From the NCBI RefSeq assembly GCF_026213295.1, contig NC_079417.1, positions 1,634,241-1,698,240 on the forward strand: 64,000 nucleotides of DNA, read 5' to 3'. This document shows positions 1 through 13,420 of the stretch, one piece after another. The position numbers and the translations under genes were made by a program. The notes under the pieces were generated by a model. It made no database searches, was not told the DNA's origin, and saw nothing but the letters and a program-made list of their open reading frames with translations. Each line of letters begins with the position of its first letter. Within the stretch, counting starts at the first letter, position 1. Source of the DNA: Gadus chalcogrammus (Eukaryota > Chordata > Actinopteri > Gadiformes > Gadidae).

Positions 1-555
1 TTGTTTTGTTTCCGTCGTTTCATTCACACGGCTCGGCTTCCTAGCCCCGCGTCGTCTCGCGCTAGCGCCGCGACGCCCCCGGCTAATCCCCCGCACCAAG
101 CCCCCCCGGGGGGGGGGAAGCTGCAGGCAGTCAAATGAACGAAACAAAGGGGCTTAAGTCATGTATACGGGATTAAGAGAGGTACACGAATAGCGGCGGA
201 GGCTGTGGATAGCAGCCGGCCGTGCTACGCCCGCGCCGCAGCATTGTGCTAGCGCCGCGGCTCATAGCGAACCCCGGGCGCCTATTGAGAGCGGGCCAAG
301 TGTCTCAGACGGTCTGGGTGTGTGCTGTGCGTCCGTCCAGCTGGGCCGTCTGTCACGGGGACGGACAGGCGGCCACGCGGCTCGCCAGCGAGGAGCAGAC
401 GTGTGTGGGTCCACTTCCTCTCTCCGGTCCGTACGGGTGACCTCTGCTGTGTAGGGGGGAGGGGTGGGTTCGATGCCAACGTGCACGCGCACGTTCACGC
501 ACACTCACACATACATACACTTACGCTATTCGCACACACGCACATTCACACTCAC

Positions 556-558
<3 letters not shown>

Positions 559-608
<50 letters not shown>

Positions 609-623
609 ACAGACACACACAGA

Positions 624-708
<85 letters not shown>
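559..708. repeat. (CA)n microsatellite, interrupted
   Basis: Almost pure CA dinucleotides in two runs separated by a short ACAGACAC-type interruption near 603-627, followed by a short C-rich tail. Open frames across it (Thr-His or Val-Cys repeats) are artefacts. Confidence 0.95.
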
Positions 709-710
<2 letters not shown>

Positions 711-1569
711 CCCCCTCCCCCTCCCCCCTGAGCTGGGTGATTCATATTGTTTTATGGGACTGGCAAGAAGATTCTGTTTGTTCTGCAGGACATTCAGATT
801 TATCAAACACATGTTTTCATGTTTTGATATCTTTCATTGATTATTAACAGTCCTGCTTATCATGATCCTGTTCTGTGAGTCCTTCAGGGCACACATGCAC
901 TCCTAACCATTGCTGGAAGGAGGGATCCCTCTTCTGGGTTCATTCCAAAGGTTCCTTCCTTGACAATGCAGGGAGGATTCGCCCTTTGTAGCTGTGATGA
1001 AGGCTTCTCACAAAGCGTCTGCTAAATGCCCTGGACGTAAATGTACCAATGAATTTGATTGGACTGGATTAAAAGCTTGATCTTATCGAGGAGCCATCTC
1101 TCTTTCTCATGCATCCTTAGTATTGTTCGTCACAATGTATAACGTTAACGTTTCTAACGTCTGCCGTTTAAACTAAAGTCCAACTCTGAGGCGCTAATAA
1201 ACGACCCAAACATCCCTATGACTGACAGAAGACGCGTCCAGGTGGTCGGTTCGCCTCAGGGCCGCGTGGATGTTGATGAGGGCCGCGGGGGGGCCCTGAA
1301 CAAGAGGCCCGGTCAGCCTCCCGCCAGCTGCCCCTGAACGCTCCCGTCTAATCGAGGACACGTGAGGACAACAGACGCGGCGAGGAGACGACCTCGGTGG
1401 GCTTAACGAGGACGGAGACGGCGCCATCAAAACAGGAAATAACACAAAGGACCAAAAAAAACGCCGCTGACCGGCGGGTCGTCACCGGTGAGGCGCGAGG
1501 ACGTTTGAGGATCCGTTTTTTGGAATCCTCGCTCCCGTTCTCACAACTCCGTCTTACTCCGGGGCCTTA

Positions 1570-1934
1570 GGCCCCGTGCCCACTACCTCCGTCCGTTGAC
1601 TGATCCCCATTGACTTTGAATGGGGACGGACGCGCAATGCATTGTGGATCCGTCCGTTCCGTTGGAGCCTTCGGCGCCGTCAGAAAGTTGAAAAATGTTC
1701 AACTTTTTCGGCAGCGACGGATCCGTCATCCAATCAGATCAGAAATTTAAGCACTGTGACGCGGCTCGGGCTCTGACGATACTGGAAAGCGGGAAAGCGG
1801 GTCATCTTGCATCGCAACAAGCAGGAAGTAGCGGGAAGAACCCGGCGAAGCGATTTGATTGGCTGATGGCTCCCCCATCAGTCAGCCACGCCTTCCCACG
1901 TCCGTTGACTGACGGAGGTAGTGGGCACGGGGCG
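1570..1934. mobile_element. PIF/Harbinger-like MITE, 365 bp
   Basis: The ends are inverted repeats: the left end reads GGCCCCGTGCCCACTACC and the right end is its near-perfect reverse complement, with the match running about 24 bp. The element is flanked on both sides by the trinucleotide TTA (1567-1569 and 1935-1937), the target-site type of PIF/Harbinger transposons. It is 365 bp long with no coding capacity, so it is a non-autonomous element. Family assignment rests on target site and end sequence only. Confidence 0.7.
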
Positions 1935-2286
1935 TTAGCGGCGCCGTCGTTAGCCGTGGCGGCGCTGGGGTTTGTGGGCGGACTAGCGCGCCGCGGTAGC
2001 TGTGATACACCCAGCGCCGCGGTAGCTTTCGCTCGGCAGCGGCGGCGGCGGCGGGACGGATGTCACAACAGACGGCGTTTCCTCCAGCGCTCGGCGGCAG
2101 TGAGAGGCAGCCAACCCCGCGCCACAACAAAGTGTGAAATATCCGATAGATTAGGAAGCAGCTGGGATTTCATCCTCCGCTGGACCCGCTCAAAGCAGGT
2201 GTTTTTTATTTATTTTTTGGGGGCTGGGGGGGGCTGGGGGGGTAGGTGGGCATCGGAGAAACAGCATATGTCGTGTACGATGAGGT

Positions 2287-2473
<187 letters not shown>

Positions 2474-2623
2474 CTGTAGTTCTGTGTGTGAATGTGTGTG
2501 TGTGCGGGCCTGCACTGTCCTGTGGGACATTCCATTTAAAACGGTCGTAACGGTGTTGGTGGTGGTGGTAATGGTGGTTTTGGTTATGAGGATGATGGTG
2601 GTGGTGTAAGGCGCGGGGGGGGG

Positions 2624-2723
2624 NNNNNNNNNNNNNNNNNNNNNNNNNNNNNNNNNNNNNNNNNNNNNNNNNNNNNNNNNNNNNNNNNNNNNNNNNNNNN
2701 NNNNNNNNNNNNNNNNNNNNNNN
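2624..2723. other. Assembly gap of exactly 100 N
   Basis: A run of exactly 100 N, the conventional placeholder for a gap of unknown size. It sits next to G-rich and GT-rich sequence that is difficult to assemble, so real sequence, possibly including an fhod3 exon, may be missing here. Confidence 0.98.
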
Positions 2724-4928
2724 GCGGTTAGGTGTTAAATGGGTTCGGTCTAAACAGGTGTATACGTATGAAAGTAACAAGTCTATCAACTGTACAATAC
2801 TTTACATGTACAGGTCATTCATGAAATATCTGCGTTGGTGTTAAAACAATGTTTTCTGAATATAACACAGAACTGTCTGTAGAGAATGCCAGTGATGTCA
2901 TTGCATTCTGTGGGTGAGACAGTTGGATGCATTCAAGCATCTTTCACATGTCAAAGTTTAAAGGCTTTTATGTTCGAAACCAAAGAAGGAAAACATTGGA
3001 GTGCTTTGTGTGTTCAATGATTGTTAAGCGACCGCTTAAAAAAGCCACACCGGTCATGAATGAAAAGTTCAGAATGGATTACGACAAAGTCACTGAAAGA
3101 TAGGCTAACTTTGGGCAGCCAAAACCAGCCTTAACCCTATCCTTTACACAGACAAACACAATCCCAACCCCAGCCCCTTCACAGCCAACCTACCCCACAC
3201 AAAACAAAGCACAAGTATTCCCCGCGTCGCTCCCAGCATCAGGACACACCACAGAGTTTCACTCTTCTTTCAAAGCCAAAGAAAAACGCAGAAATCATTG
3301 TTTCCAAAAAACAAATATTTGTCCAGGGCCTGTTGAACGCTTGTGATGAGCATGTTTTACAAACAAATTCAGAAATGGGTTATTTCAAATGACCGCCTTC
3401 AAAACACAGTAATCTCTGAAGAAATCCAAACAAATGGAGGTGACGTGATGAGAGGCAGGAGCAGGAACACGGGGAGCAGTGGGAGCATGTGGGCCGGACA
3501 GCCGGTTCCTACGGTTCAGCAGGCTGGCAGAGGGAGCGGACTTCAGACTCCCTCCACCATGTCCAGGCTGAAGCCCTGGATCCTGGTACCGACTCCAGTC
3601 CAGACTCGGGGTGAACCCAAACCCTAACCCTGACCAACCACAGGGACCCAGACAATCCCACGCTCACACACTTACCACCCTAACCCTAACCAACCACAAG
3701 GTACGCCACAATCCCACGCTCACACACTTAACCAAGAACGGGGGCCATGCTTATTGGGGTGTTTTCTTATTTGACGGCATCAGAAACACCCGGCGGAGCC
3801 TGGCCCGTCTCCTCTACTCTGAGTGGACTCCTCCAGTATTCATTTTTCAAATTGCAAAACATTTATTCAGACAGAATGAATGAATAAAAAAAAAGTGACT
3901 GAATAGAAGAAGAATGAATAGGAGTGAATGAATAGGCTAACAACATGAATAGGCTGAGGATGAATAGGCCACAGAGGCAGGCTGCTGTGGCGTTTCCTCT
4001 TGTAGTGTCGTTGAATAACGTGTTTCAGGAAGGCCTTCTTCCAAGCGTGCTGCTGTTGCAAATGCTCTGCAATCCCAACGTTGTGGAGGACATTTTCCAC
4101 GAGCCACTGTCCAGACGGAGCTCCACACATCCACACACACCTCAACAACGGTGTCCCCCACACATCCACACACATCTCGCCGCCCGTGTCCCACACATCC
4201 ACACACACATCCACAGACACCTCGCCACCGGTGTCCCACTCATACACAGACACACCTCACCAAAGGTGTCCCATCGTCCTAGCTTTGAAGTTCCTCGGAA
4301 TGGCCCTTCTTTGTCCCCAGGAAACACGGCTTGAGGTTGGTCAGAGTAGAACATTCACAAACTATTGGCTGGAGACAACAGATTTGGATTGTGTAGTCTC
4401 TTGATTGACGACTTATTTCTTTAACTGTGACAAAGATACTTGGGCTTGCAGCCTGCGCACAAATCCATTCCGTGGGACTCTAAAGTATAGAACTAGATCA
4501 TCTGAAGTCAATCCATGTTTCAGAAAGACTTTTTTTTTTTTAAACCTATGATTAATTTAAAATGAATCATTTCAATGAATCCCTGTTCGTTAATGTCTAT
4601 GTTAAACTGAAGACATCGTCAGTCAACTGTTAATGAGTAGTGGCATTAATGAGTGCACAAGATAGTTACAGCTGACTAATCTACTTTCTGATTCAAACCA
4701 AGCCCCTCCACAATGACACCCCCCCCCCCCAACAGAGAGGAGGGTCCTTGATGGAGGGTGTCTCCATGGCAACAGGCTCTGCAGGGCTCCATTTAAACGC
4801 TGTCTACTTGAACAGGTCTGAATGCTCCTCAAATCATTAACCCGGTACGGTCCCTGAAGCCGCCGTGGTTAACAAGACTTCCCAGCGGGCCGCTGGCGAT
4901 GTTAGCAAACTAACGGAGGGAGAATAGC

Positions 4929-4992
4929 CAGTGTGTAGTCAGCTACACACTGTAGCTGACTACACAGTGTGTAGTCAGCTACACACTGTGTC
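4929..4992. repeat. Nested palindromic repeat
   Basis: The sequence alternates GTGTGTAGTCAGCTACACAC and its complement-like partner GTAGCTGACTACACAGT, giving back-to-back self-complementary arms over about 64 bp. It could extrude as a cruciform or derive from a small foldback element. Confidence 0.7.
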
Positions 4993-5410
4993 GCTGACCA
5001 AATGATCCACGCCTTCCCTGATGAAAACACACACAAATGAAGATGGTTGAAATATGGTTGCTGCAGTTAAACAAATCAATAATCTTCTAATATCTGGATG
5101 TTACAGACACTGCTGTTGTTTAGCTTTAATGTTAACTAACAATATTTGATATCAACAAGTAGTAGAGCAAAATGAAAGCGCTCCTTCACGCATGTGATAC
5201 ATATTTATGGGGTGTTTCATGCATTCCAGAACAACACTCCATCTGCCTCGGTCCAGGGTTCTATCGACTGAGTGCCATCTGGTACGACGGCGCAACAGTC
5301 AGGATATAAACCCTCCTGAAGCCTTCTTAATGCGTGTCTTATATATGTGTCCTAATGCCCGGCGTCCACATCACAGCAGCAGAGAGGGAGGGGGGTGGCG
5401 GGGGGGGAAC

Positions 5411-5768
5411 CGCTGGGGGCAGACAGACGGCCGTGAGTCTGACAGAGCGGACGGACGGCCGTGAGTCTGACAGAGCGGACAGACGGCCGTGAGTCTGACA
5501 GAGCAGACGGACGGCCGTGAGTCTGACAGAGCAGACGGACGGCCGTGAGTCTGACAGAGCAGACGGACGGCCGTGAGTCTGACAGAGCAGACGGACGGCC
5601 GTGAGTCTGACAGAGCAGACGGACGGCCGTGAGTCTGACAGAGCAGACGGACGGCCGTGAGTCTGACAGAGCAGACGGACGGCCGTGAGTCTGACAGAGC
5701 AGACGGACGGCCGTGAGTCTGACAGAGCAGACAGACGGCCGTGAGTCTGACAGAGCAGACAGACGGGC
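5411..5768. repeat. 28-bp minisatellite, about 13 copies
   Basis: Highly regular tandem repeat containing GACGGCCGTGAGTCTGACAG, with a single alternating base difference (GCGGAC, GCAGAC, ACGGAC, ACAGAC) between units. All frames are open through it because of the regular unit; these are not genes. Confidence 0.95.
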
Positions 5769-6177
5769 GTGAGCCTTCTCGTGCTTCAGTGACACTCAGT
5801 CCTGTCAAACCGACCACAAAGCAGAGCCATAAACCACGAGCCGGAGAGAAATACTGAGAGTTACTCTATTGAATTAACAGATGGATCCAAACAATTCATA
5901 CGTTTAATCAAAGCCTTAAATCGAGGCCCAGACATGATATAGTTTACCCTCACGAACGTTGATGCATATCTTAAACTTAAAGTTTAATTAAGTAATCCGT
6001 CTTTCCTTCGGAATAGTGAGACATGACTGAACTGTGCGTAGGAGGCTCCGTCTTGAGTACTTTAACAGCTTAGTTCAACTCTTAATGTAAACGGACATGA
6101 AACATACAATGCTCTCTGTAAGGAACAAACCGGGGTATCTCTAGTCTCCTTCCTCTCTACCCTGTTTAAAGTCTCCA

Positions 6178-6275
6178 TCTACAGAGACACACCTGTCCAG
6201 ATCACCCCAAAGAGGAGACACACCTGTCCAGATCACCCCAAAGAGGAGACACACCTGTCCGGATCGGCCCCAAGA
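6178..6275. repeat. Short 30-bp tandem repeat, 3 copies
   Basis: Three units of an AGAGGAGACACACCTGTCC-type repeat with minor variation in the third. Confidence 0.85.
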
Positions 6276-6313
6276 GGGCGGTGGACTGAAATGTTTTGAA
6301 TGACAAAAGTTAT

Positions 6314-6367
6314 GCCTTACTGTCTTCTACAGTAAGGCAATAGCACATATGACTAGTTTGTGCTATT
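6314..6367. other. Two perfect adjacent hairpins
   Basis: The first hairpin has arms GCCTTACTGT (6314-6323) and ACAGTAAGGC (6329-6338) with a 5-base loop. The second follows immediately with arms AATAGCACA (6339-6347) and TGTGCTATT (6359-6367) and an 11-base loop. Both stems are perfect. No mature small RNA can be assigned from sequence alone. Confidence 0.75.
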
Positions 6368-6469
6368 GACCGAAGTCACGGCTCCTCCATGCATGTCCCA
6401 CTAGGTAACCATGGAGACGTAGTTCCTCCAGCACGTGGCCTGCATGTCCTACCGGTCAACATGGAGCCA

Positions 6470-6920
6470 GTAGATATAGCTCCTCCCCCATGTGGACGGA
6501 GCTCCTCCCCCATGTGGATGTAGCTCCTCCCCCATGTGGACGGAGCTCCTCCCCCATGTGGACGTAGCTCCTCCCCATTTGGATGTAGCCTCCCCATATG
6601 TGGATGTAGCCCCTCCCCCATGGGGACGTAGCTCCTCCCCCATGTGGATGTAGCCCCTCCCCATGTGGACGTAGCCCCTCCCCATGTGAATGTAGCTCCT
6701 CCCCATTTGGATGTAGCTCCTCCCCATGTGGACGTAGCCCTCCCCATGTGGATGTAGCCCCTCCCCATGGGTCCGGGCCTCTCTGTAGCCCCCCTCCCCC
6801 ATGTGGACGTAGCCCCTCCCCCATGGGTCCGGGCCTCTCTGTAGCCCCTCCCCCATAGGTCCGGGTCTCTCTGTAGCCCCTCCCCCATGGGTCCGGGCCT
6901 CTCTGTAGCCCCTCCCCTGA
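6470..6920. repeat. About 22-bp minisatellite (CCTCCCCATGTGGA type)
   Basis: About 20 degenerate units built around CTCCTCCCCCATGTGGACGT. The last part drifts to a CCCATGGGTCCGGGCCTCTC variant. Open reading frames on the minus strand are repeat artefacts. Confidence 0.9.
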
Positions 6921-8192
6921 GCGGTGACTGGCAGCTCTGAGTGGACTCACAATAGGAACCAGATGGGTTCTCAATATAAACGATGTGCATACCTTTTATA
7001 CGTTTGTAAGCGAGAACATGCCAGCCAGTGTTTGCGTCCGTGTCTGGTTATGTTACAGGAGACCTGAATGTATACATTTGCGCGGCAAATGTTTAGAGCA
7101 TATAATCAGTTGTTAAATACAAATTTGAGTCCCACTGTAATAATTGGCAGAGTGTGTTGTGGGCTTGAGGCACAAGGGGAAGAGAAGCACGCTTTATCCA
7201 GAGAAGAGGATGAGGCCTACTCAGAGCTCCGTAAGAGATCATAAAACCTTATATCGTGTATGAAGGAGAATAAAGCCCTATGAAACTAAGGTATATACAG
7301 TATATCTCGTCACTCTGCGTGGGTCGATGAATCAACCAAATCACCTCCTAGAAGCGATATATTCTACAAATATATCAGCTTTATGTCCGCTACGCTGCAC
7401 CTCACTGAGTCGCCCACCCTGGTAGCGGGGACACAATAGCTATCTACATTTTAGTATTTAAAGTCTCCCACTGACAAAACAGGGACGGACTCAACTGCGA
7501 CGTTAACCTGGTATCTGTTCTCTCCGTCAGACGTCGCCCTCAGTCCATGATCCTACTGTGGCTCGCTCTTTTGTGGAGCAGAGGATCGGGAGAGCCCGAT
7601 CCATCGGACCGGACTCCGTCTGCCCGGGGTTTCCATGTTCCTCGTATGTTTTGAATCACCCCCCAGCCCCGCACCGCCCCCCCCCGCTTGTCCCCAGGCA
7701 CTGGGACATGATGCAGCGTTAGATTGTATGGCTGGAATGCAAAAAATAGAGGGCCTGACATGACAGAGGGCGGGCTGCGATGTGGGAGGGCCCCAGGAGG
7801 GCGCCTCACGGGGCGAGCGCGCTCCAAACACACCAACCCCTGGACGGGCACTACAGCGTGCCAGACCGGCACCTCTCTGTGCGGGAGCGAGTTCTGAGCC
7901 GACTGTCAAACGTAACCCAGATCTCCGTTTAATTGGCTACTAAAAACACGAGCTGTTTTGGCTGCTTGTGGAATGATAACAGATAGATTTCAAACTGCGA
8001 TCCCTCATATTAACGCTGGGTTGTTATGGGTGATGAAACCCTAGCAGGGAGCTGGCGCGATGAGAGGACGAGATAGCAGCTCTGCTGCTCAACATGAGCC
8101 TGCACGCCGTACGATGTTCATCGGCAGCCACTGTGCCGACATGCCCACGACGCCCCCTCGGACGAACACAACCGCTGCGCGCACACATACAC

Positions 8193-8201
8193 ACGCAAGG
8201 A

Positions 8202-8237
<36 letters not shown>

Positions 8238-8240
8238 CCC
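8193..8240. repeat. (ACGC)n microsatellite
   Basis: Tetranucleotide ACGC array of about ten units, preceded by imperfect CACA repeats. Confidence 0.9.
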
Positions 8241-8934
8241 ACCCAGAGAAAAACAAACACTAACATGCCTATGTGTCAGCCTCATGCAAAGCTTGCTCAC
8301 AAACACAGAGGGCTATACCTACATATATGTGCATTATAATATTATACTATAACTCTATCATTAACTTTAGAGCTGGACAACAAGTGCAGCGAAACCTGCT
8401 ACATTCTGGATAGCTGCTAAAGCTACAATATAACGCTAAAGTATGAAACCTTTGTGGTAGCGGCTAAAGCTCAAGTATTAAACATTGGTGGATAGCAGCT
8501 GAAGTAAACCTTTGTGTTAGTGTTAGCAACACGCGGAGGTTATTGTCACTACCCCGACCGCTGTGCAGGATAGAGAAGAGAGACGAAGTTCAAACTGAAA
8601 AAATAAACGGACACATGATACTGTCTTGTACAGATAACAGATAATTGGTAACTTTGATGATACTTTTCATCACACGCTACAATTCGATCATATTTGAAAT
8701 AGAAAAGAAAATATGTTTTTTAATTTAAGCTTAATTTAATCACAAAGTCCCATTGAGGTTAGGCACCTCTTCTGCCAGAGAGGCCAGATAGCAGCACATT
8801 CACAAAACATGACCCTTTAGTCTAGACTCTACAGCACCAGCGTGTGCTTTTAATTTGAAATGTGCAGTACAGTCGATAGTCCTTACCCTTAAGGGGTTCA
8901 GTGAACCCTCAATTCATCTGGTAAACACTTTCCT

Positions 8935-9266
<332 letters not shown>

Positions 9267-10194
9267 ATCAGCTGAGCTGTGAAATTGACATCTCTGAAAC
9301 GCTGATAGTTTTGTCCACCATGAACATCACAGCTGAAGTCTTAATGTGTCCGGAGGTTTCAGATTACATCGAGAGTCTGAACCACCGGACCAGGGATCAC
9401 CAAAAGGACCACAAACAACTCACCCCTGTTTCAAATGTAAGGTCATTAACCCCCACCTTCTATTTCCAAACCTTATAACATTTGATAAAACATTCTTTTA
9501 AACATAGCAAACAACTAATTACTAACCAACAACGTGTAACAGTTCTGGTCATTTTGACGTTGGTGCTCTGAAGTGCTTCATTCTAGGACCGCCAACCCGG
9601 GAGAATGATCTATTCTACAGATGATTGACCAGCTGCAGACCAGCTCATCTCCCCGGGCCCCGTGGAGCCACACGCTGAATCCTACAGGGTCTCCTACGGA
9701 CCCAAGGAGACGACAGAACGGAGAAGGCAGCCAATAGGAGGCTGACGAAGGCTTGGAGTGAGGAACACGGCGGAGAACATGAGCGGGCTTTGAGGGGTTA
9801 GTGAGGACCCAGCCTCTGTTGTGTGGGGTCTCTACCCTCCAGTCCGTCCTGGGGTGTGGGGGGGGGGGGCTCCCCAGTGTTGGGGGTCAGGGTCCCACTG
9901 TGGATCGGACAGCATTAATCAGCCAGTATCCCCCCCCCCCCCCCCCCCCCCCCCCACATCCCTTCAGGGTATTTGCGCCCCCGTTGCCCGGGGCAACCGG
10001 AGTAAGCGCCTGCTCCACTGAGGCTGAAACGTCTGTGAGACCCACAATGCAACAGTGAGCTGCTACAGCTTACAGCTCCGATAAACCAGAGGGGGGGGGG
10101 GGGGGTGTGTGTGTGGGGGGGGGGGGGGGCAACAGGTGGCTGTCAACTTAGAGGAGAGAGAAGGCAGCATCCGCTTAGAGGAGAGAGAACCTTC

Positions 10195-10890
10195 TGTCAA
10201 CACTCCCCGGACCCTCACCCTGTCACCACCGGGACCCTCACCCTGTCACCACACCCCTAGGACCCTCACCCTGTCACCACCGGGACCCTGACCCTGTCAC
10301 CACCGGGACCCTCACCCTGTCACCACCGGGACCCTCACCCAGTCACCACCGGGACCCTCACCCAGTCACCACTCCCCCGGGACCCTCACCCTGTCACCAC
10401 CGGGACCCTGACCCTGTCACCACCGGGACCCTCACCCTGTGAACACCGGGACCCTCACCCTGTGAACACCGGGACCCTCACCCTGTCACCACCGGGACCC
10501 TCACTCTGTCACCACCGGGAACCTCACTCTGTCACCACCGGGACCCTCACCCTGTCACCCCCGGGACCCTCACTCTGTCACCACCGGGACCCTCACCCTG
10601 TGAACACCGGGACCCTCACCCTGTCACCACCGGGACCCTGACCCTGTCACCACTCCCCCGGGACCCTCACCCTGTCACCACCTGGGATCCTCACCCACTC
10701 ACAAACCAGGACCCTCACCCTGTCACCACCGGGACCCTCACCCTGTCACCACTCCCCCGGGACCCTCACTCTGTCACCACCGGGACCCTCGCTGTCACCA
10801 CCGGGACCCTCACTCTGTCACCACTCCCCCGGGACCCTCACCCTGTCACCACCTGGGATCCTCACCCACTCACAAACCAGGACCCTCACC
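10195..10890. repeat. About 23-bp minisatellite (GGGACCCTCACCCTG type)
   Basis: Roughly 28 units built on GGGACCCTCACCCTGTCACC with scattered variants (CTGTGAAC, CTCACTCTG, extra CTCCCC). It runs directly into a (GT)n array. Confidence 0.95.
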
Positions 10891-10894
10891 CTGT

Positions 10895-11016
<122 letters not shown>

Positions 11017-11061
11017 GGCCCCTGCTGTTGTTCTTCTATCACAGCACATCCTGTGGTCGGG

Positions 11062-11089
11062 GGGGTCTCGGACCACGGTCCGAGACCCC
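11062..11089. other. Perfect 13-bp-arm palindrome
   Basis: Arms GGGGTCTCGGACC (11062-11074) and GGTCCGAGACCCC (11077-11089) are exact reverse complements with a 2-base spacer. It lies about 190 bp inside the intron downstream of fhod3-like exon 3. Confidence 0.85.
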
Positions 11090-11277
11090 ATTACCTCCTC
11101 ACCAGCTCGTTATCACAGCTCAGGGTCACCATGAGGCCCGCAATCTGGGCTCATTATCAGCCATTATTTCACCACAAGCATAATATGAGGCCAGTGAGGG
11201 TGATAATAGAGAGGTATGCTGCCGGGTCTGTGTGGTGGGACAGGACGAGGACAGAGTGCCGGAGCCAGCGGACTCAC

Positions 11278-11342
11278 CGATGCAGGCGTGGACTCGGACA
11301 GACAGCTGCATGCGCAGCACGATGCTGTGCTTCTTGCCTCTC
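11278..11342 (-). CDS. fhod3: fhod3-like formin, exon 3
   Basis: On the minus strand a 65-bp exon lies between an acceptor (CTCCACAG, ends at 11343) and a GTGAGT donor. It encodes RGKKHSIVLRMQLSVRVHACI, which matches the formin FHOD3 N-terminal domain as I remember it. The incoming phase (two bases from exon 2 plus one here) fits exon 2 exactly, and the exon leaves in phase 1, as expected for the family. In protein order it follows the exons at 23712-23876 and 17007-17113. The reading frame running past the donor is intronic. Confidence 0.88.
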
Positions 11343-11659
11343 CTGTGGAGAAAGGAAAGACAGAAGGTCAATCTTTATGCAAACATCGATCTTCAAATGA
11401 TAACATTGGTGTTTAACAAGCAAATAGGCTCATACAAAGAGTGTGATTTTACTTTGTTAAATAAATGATTTTGACTGAGTGATAGCATTCATGTGTCTTC
11501 GGACGAATGCCCTCTGGTGACCAATCTGTTGTTTGAGGAAACCACAACAGGGTTAAGAGAGAGAGAGGGAACACTGAGAACGGGACCACTGATATCTCCC
11601 CCGCGCCATGGCTTCTGAAGCAAGCAGCTCCTACCACCTAGTGCCTAGCTCCTAGCTTA

Positions 11660-11990
11660 TAGCTCCACCTAACCCTAACCCTAGCTCCGCCTTAACCCTA
11701 ACCCTAGCTCCGCCTTAACCCTAACCCTAGCTCCGCCTTAACCCTAACCCTAGCTCCACCTTAACCCTAACCCTAGTTCCACCTTAACCCTAACCCTAGC
11801 TCCACCTAACCCTAACCCTAGCTCTGCCTTAACCCTAACCCTAGCTCCACCTTAACCCTAACCCTAGTTCCACCTTAACCCTAACCCTAGTTCCACCTTA
11901 ACCCTAACCCTAGCTCCACCTTAACCCTAACCCTAGTTCCACCTTAACCCTAACTCTAGTTCCACCTTAACCCTAGCCCTAGCTCCAGCC
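11660..11990. repeat. 23-bp minisatellite with telomere-like CCCTAA
   Basis: About 14 units of the pattern CCTTAACCCTAACCCTAG followed by CTCCA or TTCCA. Each unit contains two CCCTAA-like hexamers, but the interspersed CTCCA shows it is a minisatellite and not telomeric sequence. Confidence 0.93.
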
Positions 11991-12239
11991 TTGTTAAGCT
12001 GCCCCTTAACCCTAGTTGCCCAGGCCAGGGAGGCTTCATGCCTGGATGGACCCCTCCTGGGCCCCCCGATTGTAAAACATCCCATAATGTGGGCCCGCAG
12101 AGACTGAAGTGGGGAGCAGAGAGGCAACAGTTTACCTCATAGTTGGAAACCAGTCAAACCAGTGCTTTCCCTCAGTGGCCAATTAATGACGGACATGAAG
12201 CTGGTGCAGCTAGTGCCCCCTGGATCAGCAGAGCTCCGA

Positions 12240-12720
12240 AGGTTCTGTAGGTTCTGGTTCTTTACTGACTGATAATGTTCTCTAAGTTCTGGTTCTTTAC
12301 AGATTGATAATGTTCTGGGTCTTTACTGACTAATAGTGTTCTGGTTCTTTACTGACTGATAATGTTCTGGGTCTTTACTGGCTGATAGTGTTCTGGTTCT
12401 TTACAGCCTGATATGATCTCTAAGTTCTGGTCCTTTAAAGACTGATAGTGTTTTGGTTCTTTACAGATTGATAATGTTCTGGTTCTTTACTGACTGATAA
12501 TGTTCTGGTTCTTTACTGACTGATAATGTTCTGGGTCTTTACTGGCTGATAGTGTTCTGGTTCTTTACTGACTGATAATGTTCTGGTTCTTTACAGCCTG
12601 ATATGATCTCTAAGTTCTGGTTCTTTAAAGACTGATAGTGTTTTGGTTCTTTACAGACTGATGATGTTCTGGTTCTTTACAGACTGATAATGTTCTCCGA
12701 GTTCTGTTTATTTACAGACT
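12240..12720. repeat. About 26-bp minisatellite (TTCTGGTTCTTTACTG type)
   Basis: About 18 degenerate units of TTCTGGTTCTTTACTGACTG followed by ATAATG or ATAGTG, with a higher-order repeat (CTAAGTTCTGG blocks recur). Confidence 0.9.
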
Positions 12721-12746
12721 GAAAATGTTCTGTTTTGGATGGAAAG

Positions 12747-12866
<120 letters not shown>

Positions 12867-13323
12867 TAAAGAATGATAAAGTTGTGCTTTGCAGTCTGTT
12901 AATATTATCCTACCCTCATCTGGAGTTAAAGTTGCACTTTTTGTTTTCCGTAAACATTACTTGGTTAGTTCAACCTCTGACCCGGTCCCTCAGGGTCCAC
13001 AGACGACATTAAACTCACCAACAATAAAACAATATATAGGCAGTAGGAAAAAGTTAACAGGATAGGAAAATATGGAAAGCAGCCTTCTGGAACTTGACTC
13101 GTGAGACATTTAATAGATACGACAAATAAAGCTATTACTGTAAATTAATCTGACAAATAAACTGTGTGTATATTCGTCATACACTCAATAAATAAAGTTA
13201 TAACTGTATCTATAAGACTCGGGGGGATTGAAATATTTCTGCTATGTGAATTGTAAATCATCTAAGATTGAGTAGATATGACGGCCGAATCAGCCTGTAG
13301 CAGGCTGAAACTATTACGGAGTC

Positions 13324-13327
<4 letters not shown>

Positions 13328-13386
<59 letters not shown>

Positions 13387-13420
13387 CGCACACACGCACA
13401 CACGCACACACGCACACGTA
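13328..13420. repeat. (CA)n grading into (CACACACG)n
   Basis: A CA array whose 3' part becomes a regular CGCACACA pattern, showing progressive unit replacement. Confidence 0.93.

Noticed and set aside
464..847. Thr-His and Val-Cys repeat open frames here and at other CA/GT arrays
   Set aside because: They are translations of dinucleotide repeats without any gene context.
5352..5817. Minus-strand repeat proteins of about 147 residues
   Set aside because: They are generated by the 28-bp minisatellite in several frames, and none has family features or splice signals.
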